Positions 44,266-53,796 of a stretch of 64,000 bases of DNA are shown here, in pieces; the first letter of the stretch is position 1, and the number at the start of each line of letters is the position of its first letter. Position numbers and translations under genes: made by a program. Source of the DNA: Hymenobacter fodinae (lineage in GTDB: Bacteria; Bacteroidota; Bacteroidia; Cytophagales; Hymenobacteraceae); the NCBI RefSeq assembly GCF_004745825.1, contig NZ_SRLA01000001.1, positions 1,302,001 to 1,366,000 on the forward strand, written 5' to 3'. The notes below the pieces were generated by a model. It was not told the DNA's origin, did no database searches, and saw nothing but the letters and a program-made list of their open reading frames with translations.

Positions 44266-44649
44266 TTGCTGACTCGCTCTGCCATATCACTCTCGCTGCG
44301 CGTGGCGCTGCTGCTGGCCTTCTGGCTGGGTGGCTTGGCGTGCCCGGCTCCGGCGTGGGCGCCGCACCCCGGCAACCCCCGGGCTGAGCTGACGATTGGG
44401 CACCAACCTAACAAACCCGATTTTCAGTTTTCAGCGGCCGCTCTGCTAGAGCAAGCCGCCCTATTGCCGGCCGTTCCGCAAGTGCCCGCCGTGCTGGTCG
44501 CAAGTGGCCTACCACCCGTAATGCTGACCTGGGCCCGCCCCGTGTGGCCCTCGGCCGTAGGCCTGCTAACCGAAATACGGCCCTGCGCCCTGCCCGATCT
44601 GTTTCGGGTGCGCCTGTTGCTCACGGCTGTTGCGCCCAACGCTCCGTAA
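44266..44649 (+). CDS. Small secreted Pro/Ala-rich protein, unknown
   Basis: A 127-residue frame from a TTG codon, with a strong signal peptide (about 1-31, ALLLAFWLGGLACPAPAWA). The mature part is Pro- and Leu-rich without a recognisable domain. A -7-like TAACTTTA lies near 44,203. The GC-rich codon use fits the neighbours, but the start and even the reality of the gene need support. Confidence 0.45.
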   Translation: MLTRSAISLSLRVALLLAFWLGGLACPAPAWAPHPGNPRAELTIGHQPNKPDFQFSAAALLEQAALLPAVPQVPAVLVASGLPPVMLTWARPVWPSAVGLLTEIRPCALPDLFRVRLLLTAVAPNAP

Positions 44650-44786
44650 CTATACCCTGGTTTATTGCTGTGTATGCGGGGTGGCCCACCTAGGTTAACG
44701 CCAGGCCACGCCGCGTTTGCACTGGGGTAGTGCCTAGTGCCCTGTAATCTGACAAGGGCGTTTTCTACGAAGTTTAAGTTAAGTGT

Positions 44787-45758
44787 ATGTTTTTGCAGCA
44801 ACTGTTGTTTGAGCGCAACAAACGAGTACCCGGCGAGGAAGCTCCTCTGCCAACCGGACCCCTACCCGAATTTCCGGCCGATGCGCTGAGTGCCGCCCGG
44901 CGTCGGGTGCGGCGGGGGCTATTGCAGGTCGGGATGATTGTGGCGGGTATTTTTTCGGCCGCCCTGGGGCTGAAAGGGTTTTTGTTGCCGAATGAGTTTA
45001 TTGATGGCGGGGTAACGGGTATTTCCTTGTTGCTCAACCAGCTGACGGGTCTCTCCTTATCGGCGCTAATCGTGATTATCAATATCCCCTTCATCATTAT
45101 GGGGTATTATCAACTGGGGAAAGGCTTTGCGCTGCGCACTCTGGCGGCTATTCTGGGGCTCGCCCTGGTTCTGCTCGTAATTTCCTTCCCGGTTATTGCC
45201 ACCGATAAGCTGCTGATTGCCGTGTTCGGGGGCTTTTTCCTGGGGGCTGGCATTGGCTTGGCTATCCGGGGAGGGGCCGTGCTCGATGGTACCGAGATTC
45301 TAGCCGTGTATATCAGCAAGAAGACGCCACTTAGTGTCGGCGACATTGTGCTGGTTATCAATATCATGATCTTCGGGGTAGCGGCTTTGCTGTTGTCCAT
45401 TACCACGGCTCTGTACTCTATTCTGGCGTACCTGGCGGCGGCCAAAACCATGGACTTCATCATCGAAGGAATTGAGGAGTACACCGGCGTCACCATTATC
45501 TCGCAGCACTCCGACGAAATCCGGCGTATGATTACCGAGAAGCTGGGCCGGGGCGCTACCCTCTACATGGGCAAGCGCGGCTTCGGCAGCCGGGGCGAGC
45601 AGCTTGAGTCGCTCGACATCATTTTCACGCTGGTAACCCGCTTGGAAGTGTCCCGCCTCACCGACGAAATTGACCGCCTCGATCCGCAGGCGTTTGTGGT
45701 GATGAGCAGCGTGCGCGACACCAAGGGTGGCCTAGTGAAGCGCCGACCCCTCCACTAG
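44787..45758 (+). CDS. YitT-family membrane protein (DUF2179)
   Basis: A 323-residue inner-membrane protein. A short charged N-terminus is followed by five or six transmembrane helices (about 50-235), including LLLNQLTGLSLSALIVIINI and GGFFLGAGIGLAIRGGAVLD. The C-terminal domain, about 240-315, is DUF2179 (EEYTGVTIISQHSDEIRRMI, FTLVTRLEVSRLTDEIDRLD). The substrate is unknown. A bidirectional-looking terminator follows. Confidence 0.9.
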   Translation: MFLQQLLFERNKRVPGEEAPLPTGPLPEFPADALSAARRRVRRGLLQVGMIVAGIFSAALGLKGFLLPNEFIDGGVTGISLLLNQLTGLSLSALIVIINIPFIIMGYYQLGKGFALRTLAAILGLALVLLVISFPVIATDKLLIAVFGGFFLGAGIGLAIRGGAVLDGTEILAVYISKKTPLSVGDIVLVINIMIFGVAALLLSITTALYSILAYLAAAKTMDFIIEGIEEYTGVTIISQHSDEIRRMITEKLGRGATLYMGKRGFGSRGEQLESLDIIFTLVTRLEVSRLTDEIDRLDPQAFVVMSSVRDTKGGLVKRRPLH

Positions 45759-45775
45759 TCCTCTAGCAATTGCTA

Positions 45776-45820
45776 AAGCCCCGCTGAATTCTCAACAGAC
45801 GAGAACTCAGCGGGGCTTCT
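45776..45820. terminator. Terminator between yitT-like and SDR genes
   Basis: AAGCCCCGCTGAATTCTC (45776-45793) pairs with GAGAACTCAGCGGGGCTT (45801-45818), 17 of 18 positions, around a 7-nt loop. CTTCTTCG follows on the plus strand and TTTAGC on the minus, so it can serve both convergent genes. Confidence 0.85.
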
Positions 45821-45838
45821 TCGTGAGCAACAAGTGGC

Positions 45839-46630
45839 CTAGCCGATGCTCCGGATAACGCCGCCATCAACGCGCACAGAAGCGCCATTAGTAGCCGAGG
45901 CCAACGGGCTGGACAAGTACACTACCATGTTGGCTACTTCGTCGGTGGTGGCGAAGCGCTGCAGGAGAGAAGAGGGGCGGGCGTCGCGGAAGAACTCATG
46001 CTCAGCTTCTTCGGGCGTTTTGCCTTCGGCAGACAGCTTGCCAATAAACTCCTGCACTCCCTCCGAAGCCGTAGGGCCCGGCAGCACTGAGTTTACCGTC
46101 ACGTTAGTGCCTTTTGTCAGCTCCGCTAGGCCACGTGCTACGGCCAGCTGCGCCGTTTTGGTGGTGCCGTAATGAATCATTTCCTCCGGAATCTGCAGGC
46201 CCGATTCGCTGGAAATGAAAATGATGCGGCCCCAGTTTTTAGCCAGCATCTGTGGGAAATAGTGGCGCGAAAGGCGTACCCCGCTCATTACATTTACCTC
46301 AAAAAAGCGCAGCCAGTCCTCATCCGGAATTTCCGTGAAAGGCTTGGGGTCGAAGATGCCCACGTTGTTGACCAGAATATCCACGCTGGCTACTTCGCGC
46401 AGCAGGGCGGCTACCTCTTCGGGCTTGCCAAAGTCAACGGCCACGCCGCGCACGTTAGCCTGCGGCACGGCCTCTTGAATAGTAGCCCGAGCCTCTTGGA
46501 TGCGCGCTTCCGTGCGGCCCGTGATGATGATATGTGCGCCCTCGGCGGCCAGGCCGCGGGCAATTGCCAAGCCAATGCCGCCCGTAGAGCCCGTTACGAG
46601 GGCCACTTTGCCGGTCAGTTGTAAGTCCAT
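45839..46630 (-). CDS. SDR-family oxidoreductase
   Basis: A 263-residue classical short-chain dehydrogenase/reductase. The NAD(P) site is TGSTGGIGLAIA (14-25), then NNVGIF (about 88-93), catalytic Ser in FISSESGLQ, and a Y-X3-K variant in IHYGTTKTAQLAVARG. The C-terminus has RVDGGVIRSIG. The closest general type is 3-oxoacyl-ACP-reductase-like SDRs. The stop codon abuts CTAGCC of a GTGGCCTAG copy. Confidence 0.88.
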   Translation of the reverse strand: MDLQLTGKVALVTGSTGGIGLAIARGLAAEGAHIIITGRTEARIQEARATIQEAVPQANVRGVAVDFGKPEEVAALLREVASVDILVNNVGIFDPKPFTEIPDEDWLRFFEVNVMSGVRLSRHYFPQMLAKNWGRIIFISSESGLQIPEEMIHYGTTKTAQLAVARGLAELTKGTNVTVNSVLPGPTASEGVQEFIGKLSAEGKTPEEAEHEFFRDARPSSLLQRFATTDEVANMVVYLSSPLASATNGASVRVDGGVIRSIG

Positions 46631-46758
46631 AGTTGAATGGTCAGATTAAAATCGATTCTCTGTGTAACCCACAAAGCCGAATTTTGTCTTAGGTGGACTT
46701 TAGTGAACTAGGCAGAGTACAGCCGATGGCCAGAACTGCCCTAGGCCACTGCAGCAAG

Positions 46759-47520
46759 CTACCGCTGGGCAGCCGGCCGGAAATCGGGGTTGAAGTTGAG
46801 GCTGATTTGCAGGGTATGGTTCTGCTCGAATACCACACCATCATCGTGCTGCACGGTCTGGTGCAGGTAGCTGGTTTCTACCCCCAGGGCGTCGGTAATC
46901 TGGTAGCCTAGGCCACCATAGAGCCGGTTCTGGTTGAACACGTTAGCCCCCACGTTGCGGCCATAGCTGATGAAGATTTCATCGGAGGCCAGGGCATAGA
47001 GCGTGCCGGCCTCCACCTTGGGGCGGGTGAGCGGAAACTGCAACTGCAGCCGGTAGCGGGAACGGTGCTGCAGGGCGTAGGCTGCCTCCCCAGGTCCCCG
47101 TAGCCAGCGTAAGTCTTGGGTATAGCGGTGCGCCAGCGCAAGGCGCCCAAGCGAGCTTTCCAGCTCAGCCCGCACAAAGGCCCGCCGCTCGTGGCTGCGG
47201 CCCGCTTCGGGGTAGTCACCGTAGGGAAGGGAGAGTAGGTACACGTAACCGCCCGTTACTAGCACTTGCTCGGTGGCGTGATAGTTCAGCCCCGTCCGGT
47301 AGAAGTACTGCTGCGGGTCTCGGAGGCCGTGGGTGCGACGATACTGAAATTCGGTATGCAAGCCCCAGCGCCGTGTAAGGCGGGCGTCGCTGAAGTAGGC
47401 CAGCCAAGCGTTGTGGTTGCGGTCGGTAATGCGCTCGGGCGGAGTAGCTTGGGCCAGCACGCTACCTGGCAGGAGCCCCACCAGCCACACCCACCCCCTA
47501 AACTGCGAAGAAGTTAACAC
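46759..47520 (-). CDS. DUF2490 outer-membrane barrel protein
   Basis: A GTG start at 47520 gives 253 residues with a signal peptide (ending GSVLAQ). The frame continues to 47562. The DUF2490 pattern is clear: NHNAWLAYFSDARLTRRWGL, HTEFQYRRTHG, QYFYRTGLNYH, SLGRLALAHRYTQDLRW and a final strand HTLQISLNFNPDF. The function is unknown. It is divergent from the SulP gene across 484 nt. Confidence 0.82.
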   Translation of the reverse strand: MLTSSQFRGWVWLVGLLPGSVLAQATPPERITDRNHNAWLAYFSDARLTRRWGLHTEFQYRRTHGLRDPQQYFYRTGLNYHATEQVLVTGGYVYLLSLPYGDYPEAGRSHERRAFVRAELESSLGRLALAHRYTQDLRWLRGPGEAAYALQHRSRYRLQLQFPLTRPKVEAGTLYALASDEIFISYGRNVGANVFNQNRLYGGLGYQITDALGVETSYLHQTVQHDDGVVFEQNHTLQISLNFNPDFRPAAQR

Positions 47521-47749
47521 GCATTGGCTAACGAAAAGTTGAACCGAACGGATGTGCCACACTCAAAACAACCCATTCGCTAGTGGCCTAGCAGTAGCAC
47601 GGTGTCGTTTCCGCCAGTACGTTCAGGGCATGGGCCGGCAGCTTGCGTGACAACCTAAGACAGACGCTTTAATGGGATTATAATACTGTTTTAATCCCAT
47701 TGTAATCCGCATTTAATGTGCTTATAAGGTCCTTTTAACTAGTGCTTAA

Positions 47750-47779
47750 TTTCTCGCACTAGGGGTATAGATATATTTG
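47750..47779 (+). promoter_or_regulatory. Promoter of the SulP-carbonic anhydrase gene
   Basis: TATATTTG (47772-47779) is an exact -7 box with TTTC (47750-47753) 18 nt upstream. Upstream, at about 47672-47696, GGGATTATAATACTGTTTTAAT and CCC form an imperfect inverted repeat, GGGATTA against TAATCCC, a possible operator. The leader from about 47786 to the ATG at 48005 is 220 nt. Confidence 0.6.
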
Positions 47780-48004
47780 TGTAGTACATAACTTCTAAAG
47801 AGTTAGAGGGAGTTTGCTCGGGTGATTGGCCGCGTAAAACAGTAGGTTTCGCCCTTTCTGATCCTTTAGTACTCAATGGCGCTTCATGCGTGGTGCCACA
47901 CCCTCCAAATCTGCAGGGCTTCATCTGTTGCGCTTACCCGCATTCTTTCGCTAGGCCTAGTGGCTAAGCGTGGTATTCTCTTGTATTTGGTTAATAGTAT
48001 TTAT

Positions 48005-50383
48005 ATGAGTAAACAACCTGGTGCTTCTCGTTTTGTGGACTTCTCGTACTTCAAAAACGACTTGCAGGGTGGCTTTGTCTCGTTCTTGGTAGCGGTGCCC
48101 CTGTGTTTGGGCATTGCGCTAGCCTCGGGGGCACCCCTGTTTGCGGGCATCATTGCGGGCATAGTGGGCGGGCTGGTAATAGGGGCGCTGAGCAAGTCGG
48201 CGCTAAGCATTTCGGGGCCCGAGGCCGGCCTGATTCTGGTGGTAGTGAGTGCACTAGAGTCGTTAGGTTCGTTTGGGGCACTACAGGTGGCGCTGTGCGT
48301 GGCCGGATTAATGCAGATTGTGCTGGGCATTGCAAGGGCCGGCATCATCAGCAATTTCATTCCTTCGGCCGTGATTAAGGGCATGCTGGCTGCAATCGGC
48401 ATCATCCTGATCATGAAACAGCTTCCCCACTTGCTAGGCTACGATGCTGATGCGGCCGAGACCCTGGCCCTGTTCCCCAAAACCGGCTCGACCATTATGG
48501 CCCTGCTTGAAGCGGCCGTTCATCACATTCAGCCTACTGGCCTAGGCATTGCGGTGCTGGCCCTGGCGGTGCTGGTGCTCTGGGAACAGTCTTTCATCAA
48601 ACAGCACCCAGTGTTTTCCAAGGTGCCCGGGGCCCTGATTGTGGTGGTGCTGGGCGTGCTGGTAAACCAGCTGGTGCTGGCCCTGAACCCTGCGTTGGCC
48701 CTCAGGGGTACCCACCTGGTGCAACTGCCGGTGGTATCGAGCGCCGCCGACTTCCAGAACCTGTTTACTCTACCCGATTTCAGCCAGCTGACCAATGCTA
48801 AGGTGTATCTGGCTGCTGTGTCTATTGCCCTTGTGGCTAGTCTGGAGGCGCTACTCTCCATTGAAGCTACCGATGCGCTGGACCCGCTCAAGCGCAAAAC
48901 CCCTACCAACTGGGAGCTGAAAGCCCAGGGCGTGGGCAACCTGGTGAGTGGCCTGCTGGGTGGCCTACCCGTTACCTCCGTTATTGTGCGCAGCTCCGTG
49001 AGCCTGAATGCCGGCGCCCGCACCAAGCTGGCCGCTCTGCTGCACGGTACCTTCCTGCTGATCAGTGTGCTGCTCTTCCCAAAGCTGCTAAACATGGTGC
49101 CCTGGGCCGCCCTGGCTGCTATCCTGCTCGTGACGGGCTATAAGCTGGCGCGCGTGAGTGTGTTTAAGGAGCAGTTCAAGGGTGGTATTACGGAGTATGT
49201 GCCCTTTCTGGCGACGATTGTGGCCATTTTGGTCACCGACCTGCTAATCGGTATTGGGATTGGGGCGGCTGTGGGTATGTTCTTTATCTTGCGGGAGAGT
49301 TACCGCAACGCCCACTTTTTCGAGCATAAGAAGGTAGATGGGCGCGACAAAATCCGGATCAGCCTCGGCGAGCATGTGTCGTTTCTGAACAAGGCCAGTA
49401 TCCTGACCGTGCTCAAGGACATTCCCGAAAATGCCACCCTGGAAATCGACGGCACCAACTCCGCCTTCATTGACCGCGACATTCTCAGTGCCATCGAGCA
49501 CTTCCGCGACACGGCCCGGCAGCGCAACATTCAGGTGGTGTTTCTGCGCAAAGGCGACGACTACACCCAGGCCCTGGCTGAACAACGCCGCGTGAGTGAG
49601 CCCGAAGCCGAGTTTGAGGCTTACTACAAGCTGTTTAACAATGACCGGAACTGGGTAAGTCAGAAGCTGATGAATACCCGCCACCCCGGCGCCGAGCCAA
49701 CAACCGAAGACGCTCCTAAATTTCTGTTCATTGGGTGCTGCGACAGCCGCGTGCCCGCCAGCGAAATAATCGGGACGGCCCCGGGCGAGGTATTTGTGCA
49801 CCGCAACGTGGCCAACCTGGTGGTCAGCACCGATCTGAACCTGATGTCGGTGCTGGAGTACGCCGTAGACGTGCTGGGCGTAGAGCACATTGTGGTGTGC
49901 GGGCACTATGGCTGCGGCGGCGTGCAAGTAGCCATGGAAAGCCCCGAAAATAGCCTGCTCACCAGCTGGCTCGGCAATGTGCGCGAAGTAATGCAGCGCT
50001 ACCGCACCGAGCTGGAGGCCCTAGAAACCGACGAGGAACGCTACCGTCGCCTCGTGGAGCTGAACGTGATTGAGCAGGTGTATAACCTCTACCAGACCAA
50101 CGCTGTGCTGCAGGCGCGGCAGCAGCGCCGCCCGCTGCACATCCACGGCTGGGTATACGACTCGCACGCCGGCCGCATCCAGGACTTGCAGGTAGATACC
50201 AGCCGCGACTTTGCCGAGTACGAAACCACGCTGCGCTACCACCTGCGCCCCGATGGCTTAACCCGCCTCAATGGCACGCTGCACCAGCCCCCGGCCATTT
50301 ACTCCATCTTGGCTCACAATACCGGCGGCCCCATCATTGCCATTCCGCCCCTGCGCGGCGACGCGCCGCTGGGCACTCCGTAA
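48005..50383 (+). CDS. SulP anion transporter fused to beta-carbonic anhydrase
   Basis: The ATG at 48005 (MSKQPGASRFVDFSYFKNDL) gives 792 residues. The first 430 are SulP with about 12 transmembrane helices (GGFVSFLVAVPLCLGIALAS onward). A STAS domain follows at about 455-530 (TLEIDGTNSAFIDRDILSAI), then a beta-class carbonic anhydrase at about 560-770. The latter has CCDSRVPAS (about 577-585, Cys and Asp ligands), HRNVANLV and CGHYGCGG (zinc His and Cys). The fusion suggests bicarbonate uptake coupled to CO2/HCO3- exchange. The direction and ion are inferred from fold. Confidence 0.92.
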   Translation: MSKQPGASRFVDFSYFKNDLQGGFVSFLVAVPLCLGIALASGAPLFAGIIAGIVGGLVIGALSKSALSISGPEAGLILVVVSALESLGSFGALQVALCVAGLMQIVLGIARAGIISNFIPSAVIKGMLAAIGIILIMKQLPHLLGYDADAAETLALFPKTGSTIMALLEAAVHHIQPTGLGIAVLALAVLVLWEQSFIKQHPVFSKVPGALIVVVLGVLVNQLVLALNPALALRGTHLVQLPVVSSAADFQNLFTLPDFSQLTNAKVYLAAVSIALVASLEALLSIEATDALDPLKRKTPTNWELKAQGVGNLVSGLLGGLPVTSVIVRSSVSLNAGARTKLAALLHGTFLLISVLLFPKLLNMVPWAALAAILLVTGYKLARVSVFKEQFKGGITEYVPFLATIVAILVTDLLIGIGIGAAVGMFFILRESYRNAHFFEHKKVDGRDKIRISLGEHVSFLNKASILTVLKDIPENATLEIDGTNSAFIDRDILSAIEHFRDTARQRNIQVVFLRKGDDYTQALAEQRRVSEPEAEFEAYYKLFNNDRNWVSQKLMNTRHPGAEPTTEDAPKFLFIGCCDSRVPASEIIGTAPGEVFVHRNVANLVVSTDLNLMSVLEYAVDVLGVEHIVVCGHYGCGGVQVAMESPENSLLTSWLGNVREVMQRYRTELEALETDEERYRRLVELNVIEQVYNLYQTNAVLQARQQRRPLHIHGWVYDSHAGRIQDLQVDTSRDFAEYETTLRYHLRPDGLTRLNGTLHQPPAIYSILAHNTGGPIIAIPPLRGDAPLGTP

Positions 50384-50407
50384 AAATCACTTTTGAGGGG
50401 AAGTGAT

Positions 50408-50438
50408 ACCAAGGCCGAGCCAGTAGCTCGGCCTTGGT
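50408..50438 (+). terminator. Terminator of the SulP gene
   Basis: ACCAAGGCCGAG (50408-50419) and CTCGGCCTTGGT (50427-50438) are perfect 12-nt arms around a 7-nt loop. There is no T-run, so it may only slow or protect the transcript end. Confidence 0.7.
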
Positions 50439-50660
50439 GCGTTAGTGGCCTAGGCTATGTAGAATAAGGTTAAGGAGAATCCTGTTGACCCTAGGATAAA
50501 GCAGAAGCTCTTGTGTAGCTGCCTGCACAGACAGCCTAGGCCAGGTGGCAACGGGTACTCCCGAGTGCTCCGTGTAAGACGAGCTGTTCAGGCGGGCTAA
50601 TCCATTTTTCGGCATCGTCGTAGTATGTACGAACTTGTTTTACCCCGTACTGCTGCTCCT

Positions 50661-51164
50661 ATGGACTTTACCTCTGCCCGGCCCGAAGACTTACTGATTG
50701 ATGCTGCCCGCAATGGCGACGTGGCCCACCTCCGGGAACTCCTGGCCAGCGGCCTCGACGTGAACCTGCAAAACGGCAAAGGCTTTACGCCCCTGATTGT
50801 GGCTGCCTATGATGATCAGGTAGAAGCCACGCGCCTCTTACTGGAGGCCGGCGCCGACCCCAACGTGCAGGATGCTTCCGGCAACACCGCCCTGATGGGC
50901 GTCAGCTTCAAGGGTTACCCCGAGGTGGCACGTCTGCTCATTGAGCACGGCGCCCAGCTGGATGTGCAAAACGGCAACGGCGGCACGGCCCTCATGTTTG
51001 CCACCCTCTTTGGCCGCAACAACATTTTGCCGGTGCTGCTGCAAGCTGGTGCCGACATCAACGTGAAAGACGTGCGCGGCCTGACGGCCCCCGACCTGGC
51101 CGTGCAACAGGGCAACACGGAGGCCCTCCGAATTTTTGATGAGCACTTCGGCCGCAAGGCCTAG
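50661..51164 (+). CDS. Ankyrin-repeat protein
   Basis: A 167-residue cytoplasmic protein (179 if started at 50625). Four ankyrin repeats are readable: DLLIDAARNGDVAHLRELLA, GFTPLIVAAYDDQVEATRLL, GNTALMGVSFKGYPEVARLL and GGTALMFATLFGRNNILPVL, then a C-terminal cap. It is a protein-interaction module of unknown partner. The stop codon lies in AAGGCCTAGGCCACT. Confidence 0.88.
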   Translation: MDFTSARPEDLLIDAARNGDVAHLRELLASGLDVNLQNGKGFTPLIVAAYDDQVEATRLLLEAGADPNVQDASGNTALMGVSFKGYPEVARLLIEHGAQLDVQNGNGGTALMFATLFGRNNILPVLLQAGADINVKDVRGLTAPDLAVQQGNTEALRIFDEHFGRKA

Positions 51165-51250
51165 GCCACTTTGGTCACCCTACTAGGCCTTTGGTCGGGG
51201 TGGCGTCGTCAAGTTCTTTTTATTGTATCAACCCTTAACGCCTAACGCTT

Positions 51251-51661
51251 ATGGACCGCGGAAATACATACGCCTCGTACGCTTACGCCTTGTTGCGCAT
51301 AGTAGTGGGCCTGCTTTTTGCCATGCACGGCAGCCAGAAACTGTTGGGGTTCCCCGGCGGCGACGGCACGACCGTAGAACTTGCCTCGCTCATGGGTGTG
51401 GCGGGTATTATTGAATTGGTAGGCGGGCTCCTGATTCTGGTGGGCTTCCTGACGCGTCCGGCGGCCTTTATTGCCAGCGGCACCATGGCGGTGGCCTACT
51501 TCATGGCTCACGCGCCCCAGCACGCCTTGCCCATCGTGAACAAGGGCGAACTAGCAGTAGTATTCTGCTTCGTGTTCCTCTACATCGCAGCCCAAGGGGG
51601 AGGAGTGTGGAGCGTTGATAACGCCATGCGTCGGCGCAGCCCGGCTACGGTAGGCGCCTAG
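51251..51661 (+). CDS. DoxX-family membrane protein
   Basis: A 136-residue four-helix membrane protein of the DoxX/SURF4-like family: ASYAYALLRIVVGLLFAMHG, LASLMGVAGIIELVGGLLIL, AAFIASGTMAVAYFMAHAPQ and LAVVFCFVFLYIAAQGGGVW. Members are linked to respiratory or redox complexes; the function here is unknown. It is convergent with a barrel gene. Confidence 0.9.
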   Translation: MDRGNTYASYAYALLRIVVGLLFAMHGSQKLLGFPGGDGTTVELASLMGVAGIIELVGGLLILVGFLTRPAAFIASGTMAVAYFMAHAPQHALPIVNKGELAVVFCFVFLYIAAQGGGVWSVDNAMRRRSPATVGA

Positions 51662-51676
51662 ACCTATTAAACTTAC

Positions 51677-51720
51677 CACATGCAAAACGGCCGGACATAA
51701 GTCCGGCCGTTTTGCATGTG
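51677..51720. terminator. Bidirectional terminator
   Basis: CACATGCAAAACGGCCGGAC (51677-51696) and its exact complement (51701-51720) form a 20-bp perfect stem with loop ATAA. Both strands have AAAA/TTTT inside the stem. It lies between convergent genes, 2 nt from one stop codon. Confidence 0.9.
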
Positions 51721-51722
51721 GG

Positions 51723-52430
51723 CTACTTCGCCCAAGGGTGGTTGCTGTCAAAGAGCAGAAACCCCACCTGGAAGATGTACTGATTCGTGCTCTGTCGATA
51801 CGCGTAGGTGTTGTTGTCGAAGCGCAGCTGCCGCGTGTAAGGCGTGAGGCTGCCCTCACAACGGAATCCCAGATCAAAGCGCCAGAGTTGCACCCCTACG
51901 CCCACCTGGCCTAGCACCTGCACCCGCTCAGTGCTGGCATACAAGCTATTGTAGGCAGCAACCCAGCTCTCCGTTGAAGTGCTTATCGCCTTTTCCCGCT
52001 CGTGTCGGGCTACCACCGGGCCGGCTACCACATAAAATTTGTCAGTTATATGGTAACCCGCCAGGGCCCCAACCTCTAAGCGGCGAATCCAGGGAGCATA
52101 GTAGAAGGTGCCTTTGGGAAACTGTACCTCGTATTGGTTGCCCAGTACCTTAGTATAGGCTGCTTCTGGCTGAACAAAAAAGCGTCCTTGTCTAAGGCCT
52201 ACCCGTGCGTACACACTAACCCGGTTGCCGGTATCATCTTCCCGGGCCTGGTCGGTGTGAGTAAGAACGGTGGTGCTACCTAGGGTCAGCTCGCGTTGTG
52301 TTGCCCAGGTTTGGTTAATGTTGAAACTGCCCGCCACGCCTACGGCTTGCAGTTGCTGAGCGTGGGCGGTGAACATGGGCACTAGGCCTGCCAGCAGCGC
52401 ACCCGATAACAGAATAAAGGTTTTCTGCAT
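51723..52430 (-). CDS. Outer-membrane beta-barrel protein, unknown family
   Basis: The ATG at 52430 gives 235 residues with a signal peptide (MQKTFILLSGALLAGLVP, to about AHAQ). The rest alternates hydrophobic and polar residues in strands (RVSVYARVGLRQGRFFVQPE, YHITDKFYVVAGPVVARHER) and ends in YIFQVGFLLFDS. It is typical of the small opacity/PorT-like barrels of Bacteroidota. I cannot name a family. Confidence 0.75.
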   Translation of the reverse strand: MQKTFILLSGALLAGLVPMFTAHAQQLQAVGVAGSFNINQTWATQRELTLGSTTVLTHTDQAREDDTGNRVSVYARVGLRQGRFFVQPEAAYTKVLGNQYEVQFPKGTFYYAPWIRRLEVGALAGYHITDKFYVVAGPVVARHEREKAISTSTESWVAAYNSLYASTERVQVLGQVGVGVQLWRFDLGFRCEGSLTPYTRQLRFDNNTYAYRQSTNQYIFQVGFLLFDSNHPWAK

Positions 52431-52654
52431 GTAAGAAGAATATAAAGAGGAAGGAGAATAGATACGCGCGTTGCCGATAGCCCTGCCTAGGCCACTACGG
52501 CAACTATAGTTTACCTCAACAAGAAGTAAAAAATATAGCACCTATCTAATGCAGCCCCTCCAGAAAGGTAGCCTTATGCCCTGATTTTGCATAGCCGGGC
52601 GGTTCAGCCTGACGTATTGAGAGATACGACCACCATTCTGAACTTACCGACCCT

Positions 52655-53695
52655 ATGAAACTCAAACCCCTGAAACAACAAACCATCGTCATTACGGGCG
52701 CTACCAGCGGTATTGGCTTGGCCACCGCCCGCATGGCCGCCGAGCGTGGCGCCAAACTGGTGCTGGCTGCCCGCAGCGAAGCCGACTTACATCACGTAGG
52801 CGCTGAACTCAGCCACAAAGGTGCCCAGGTAGTTACCGTAGCCGCCGATGTAGCCAGCGTATCCGACATTGAGCGGATTGCCGCTACCGCCAAGGAGCGC
52901 TTCGGCGGCTTCGATACCTGGATTAATAACGCCGCGGCCTCCATCTGGGGCCGCTTGGAGGAGGTCAGCCACGAGGACAACCACCGGATGTTTGAGACCA
53001 ACTTTTGGGGTGTGGTCTATGGCTCCCTAACGGCCGTGAAGCACCTCAAAAAGAAAGGCGGCGCGCTCATCAACCTGGGCAGCGTGGCTTCTGACATTGC
53101 CTTTCCGCTCCAGGGCATGTACTCGGCTAGTAAACACGCCATTAAGGGCTTCACTGATGCGCTGCGTATTGAGCTGGAAGAGGAGGGGGCCCCTATTTCC
53201 GTCACGCTCATCAAACCGGCGGCCATTAACACACCTTTCCCTCAGCACGCCCGCAACTACATGGACAAGGAGCCCAAGCTACCCCCACCCGTGTACGAGC
53301 CCGAGGAAGTAGCCAACGCCATTGTGCACGCCGCCGAGCACCCCGAGCGCGACGTATACATTGGGGGCGGCGGGAAGATGTTCAGCACCATGAACAAGCA
53401 CTTCCCCAAGACCATGGACTTCATGAACGCCAAGGCCACTATGAAAATGCAGGCCCGCGACGAGCCCCCGCGCAACCCTGCCGGCTCGCTGCACGGCCCC
53501 TACGTGCGCGACGGTAAAGTGCACGGCGACCATCCTGGCTACGTCATGAAAAAGAGCCTTTACACCCGCGCCAGCCTGCACCCCGTCATCACGGGAGCTT
53601 TTGCGGCGCTAGCGGGTGGTGTGCTGGTGGCCCTGCTTTCTGGCAGAAATGGTAGCTCTGAGGTAGCAGACGAAAATGAAAGCGCCAACGAGTAA
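52655..53695 (+). CDS. SDR-family oxidoreductase with C-terminal extension
   Basis: A 346-residue SDR. TGATSGIGLATA (about 13-24) binds the cofactor, NNAAASIWG follows, the catalytic Ser is in INLGSVASD, and Y-X3-K is YSASKHAIKG. After about residue 265 a 60-residue tail includes a hydrophobic helix (ITGAFAALAGGVLVALLSGR), probably a membrane anchor. This tail is seen in a subgroup of SDRs of unknown substrate. Confidence 0.87.
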   Translation: MKLKPLKQQTIVITGATSGIGLATARMAAERGAKLVLAARSEADLHHVGAELSHKGAQVVTVAADVASVSDIERIAATAKERFGGFDTWINNAAASIWGRLEEVSHEDNHRMFETNFWGVVYGSLTAVKHLKKKGGALINLGSVASDIAFPLQGMYSASKHAIKGFTDALRIELEEEGAPISVTLIKPAAINTPFPQHARNYMDKEPKLPPPVYEPEEVANAIVHAAEHPERDVYIGGGGKMFSTMNKHFPKTMDFMNAKATMKMQARDEPPRNPAGSLHGPYVRDGKVHGDHPGYVMKKSLYTRASLHPVITGAFAALAGGVLVALLSGRNGSSEVADENESANE

Positions 53696-53718
53696 CAGCC
53701 CGCTAGGCCACTAAAACA

Positions 53719-53755
53719 AACGCCTCCCGTTGCAAGAAGCAGCGGGAGGCGTTGT
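53719..53755 (+). terminator. Terminator of the SDR gene
   Basis: AACGCCTCCCGTTGC (53719-53733) pairs with GCAGCGGGAGGCGTT (53739-53753), 15 pairs with one G-T, around AAGAA; TGTT follows. Confidence 0.85.
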
Positions 53756-53796
53756 TGCGTTTGGGCCCGGTAAACTCAGGCGCCTTAACTACATGG

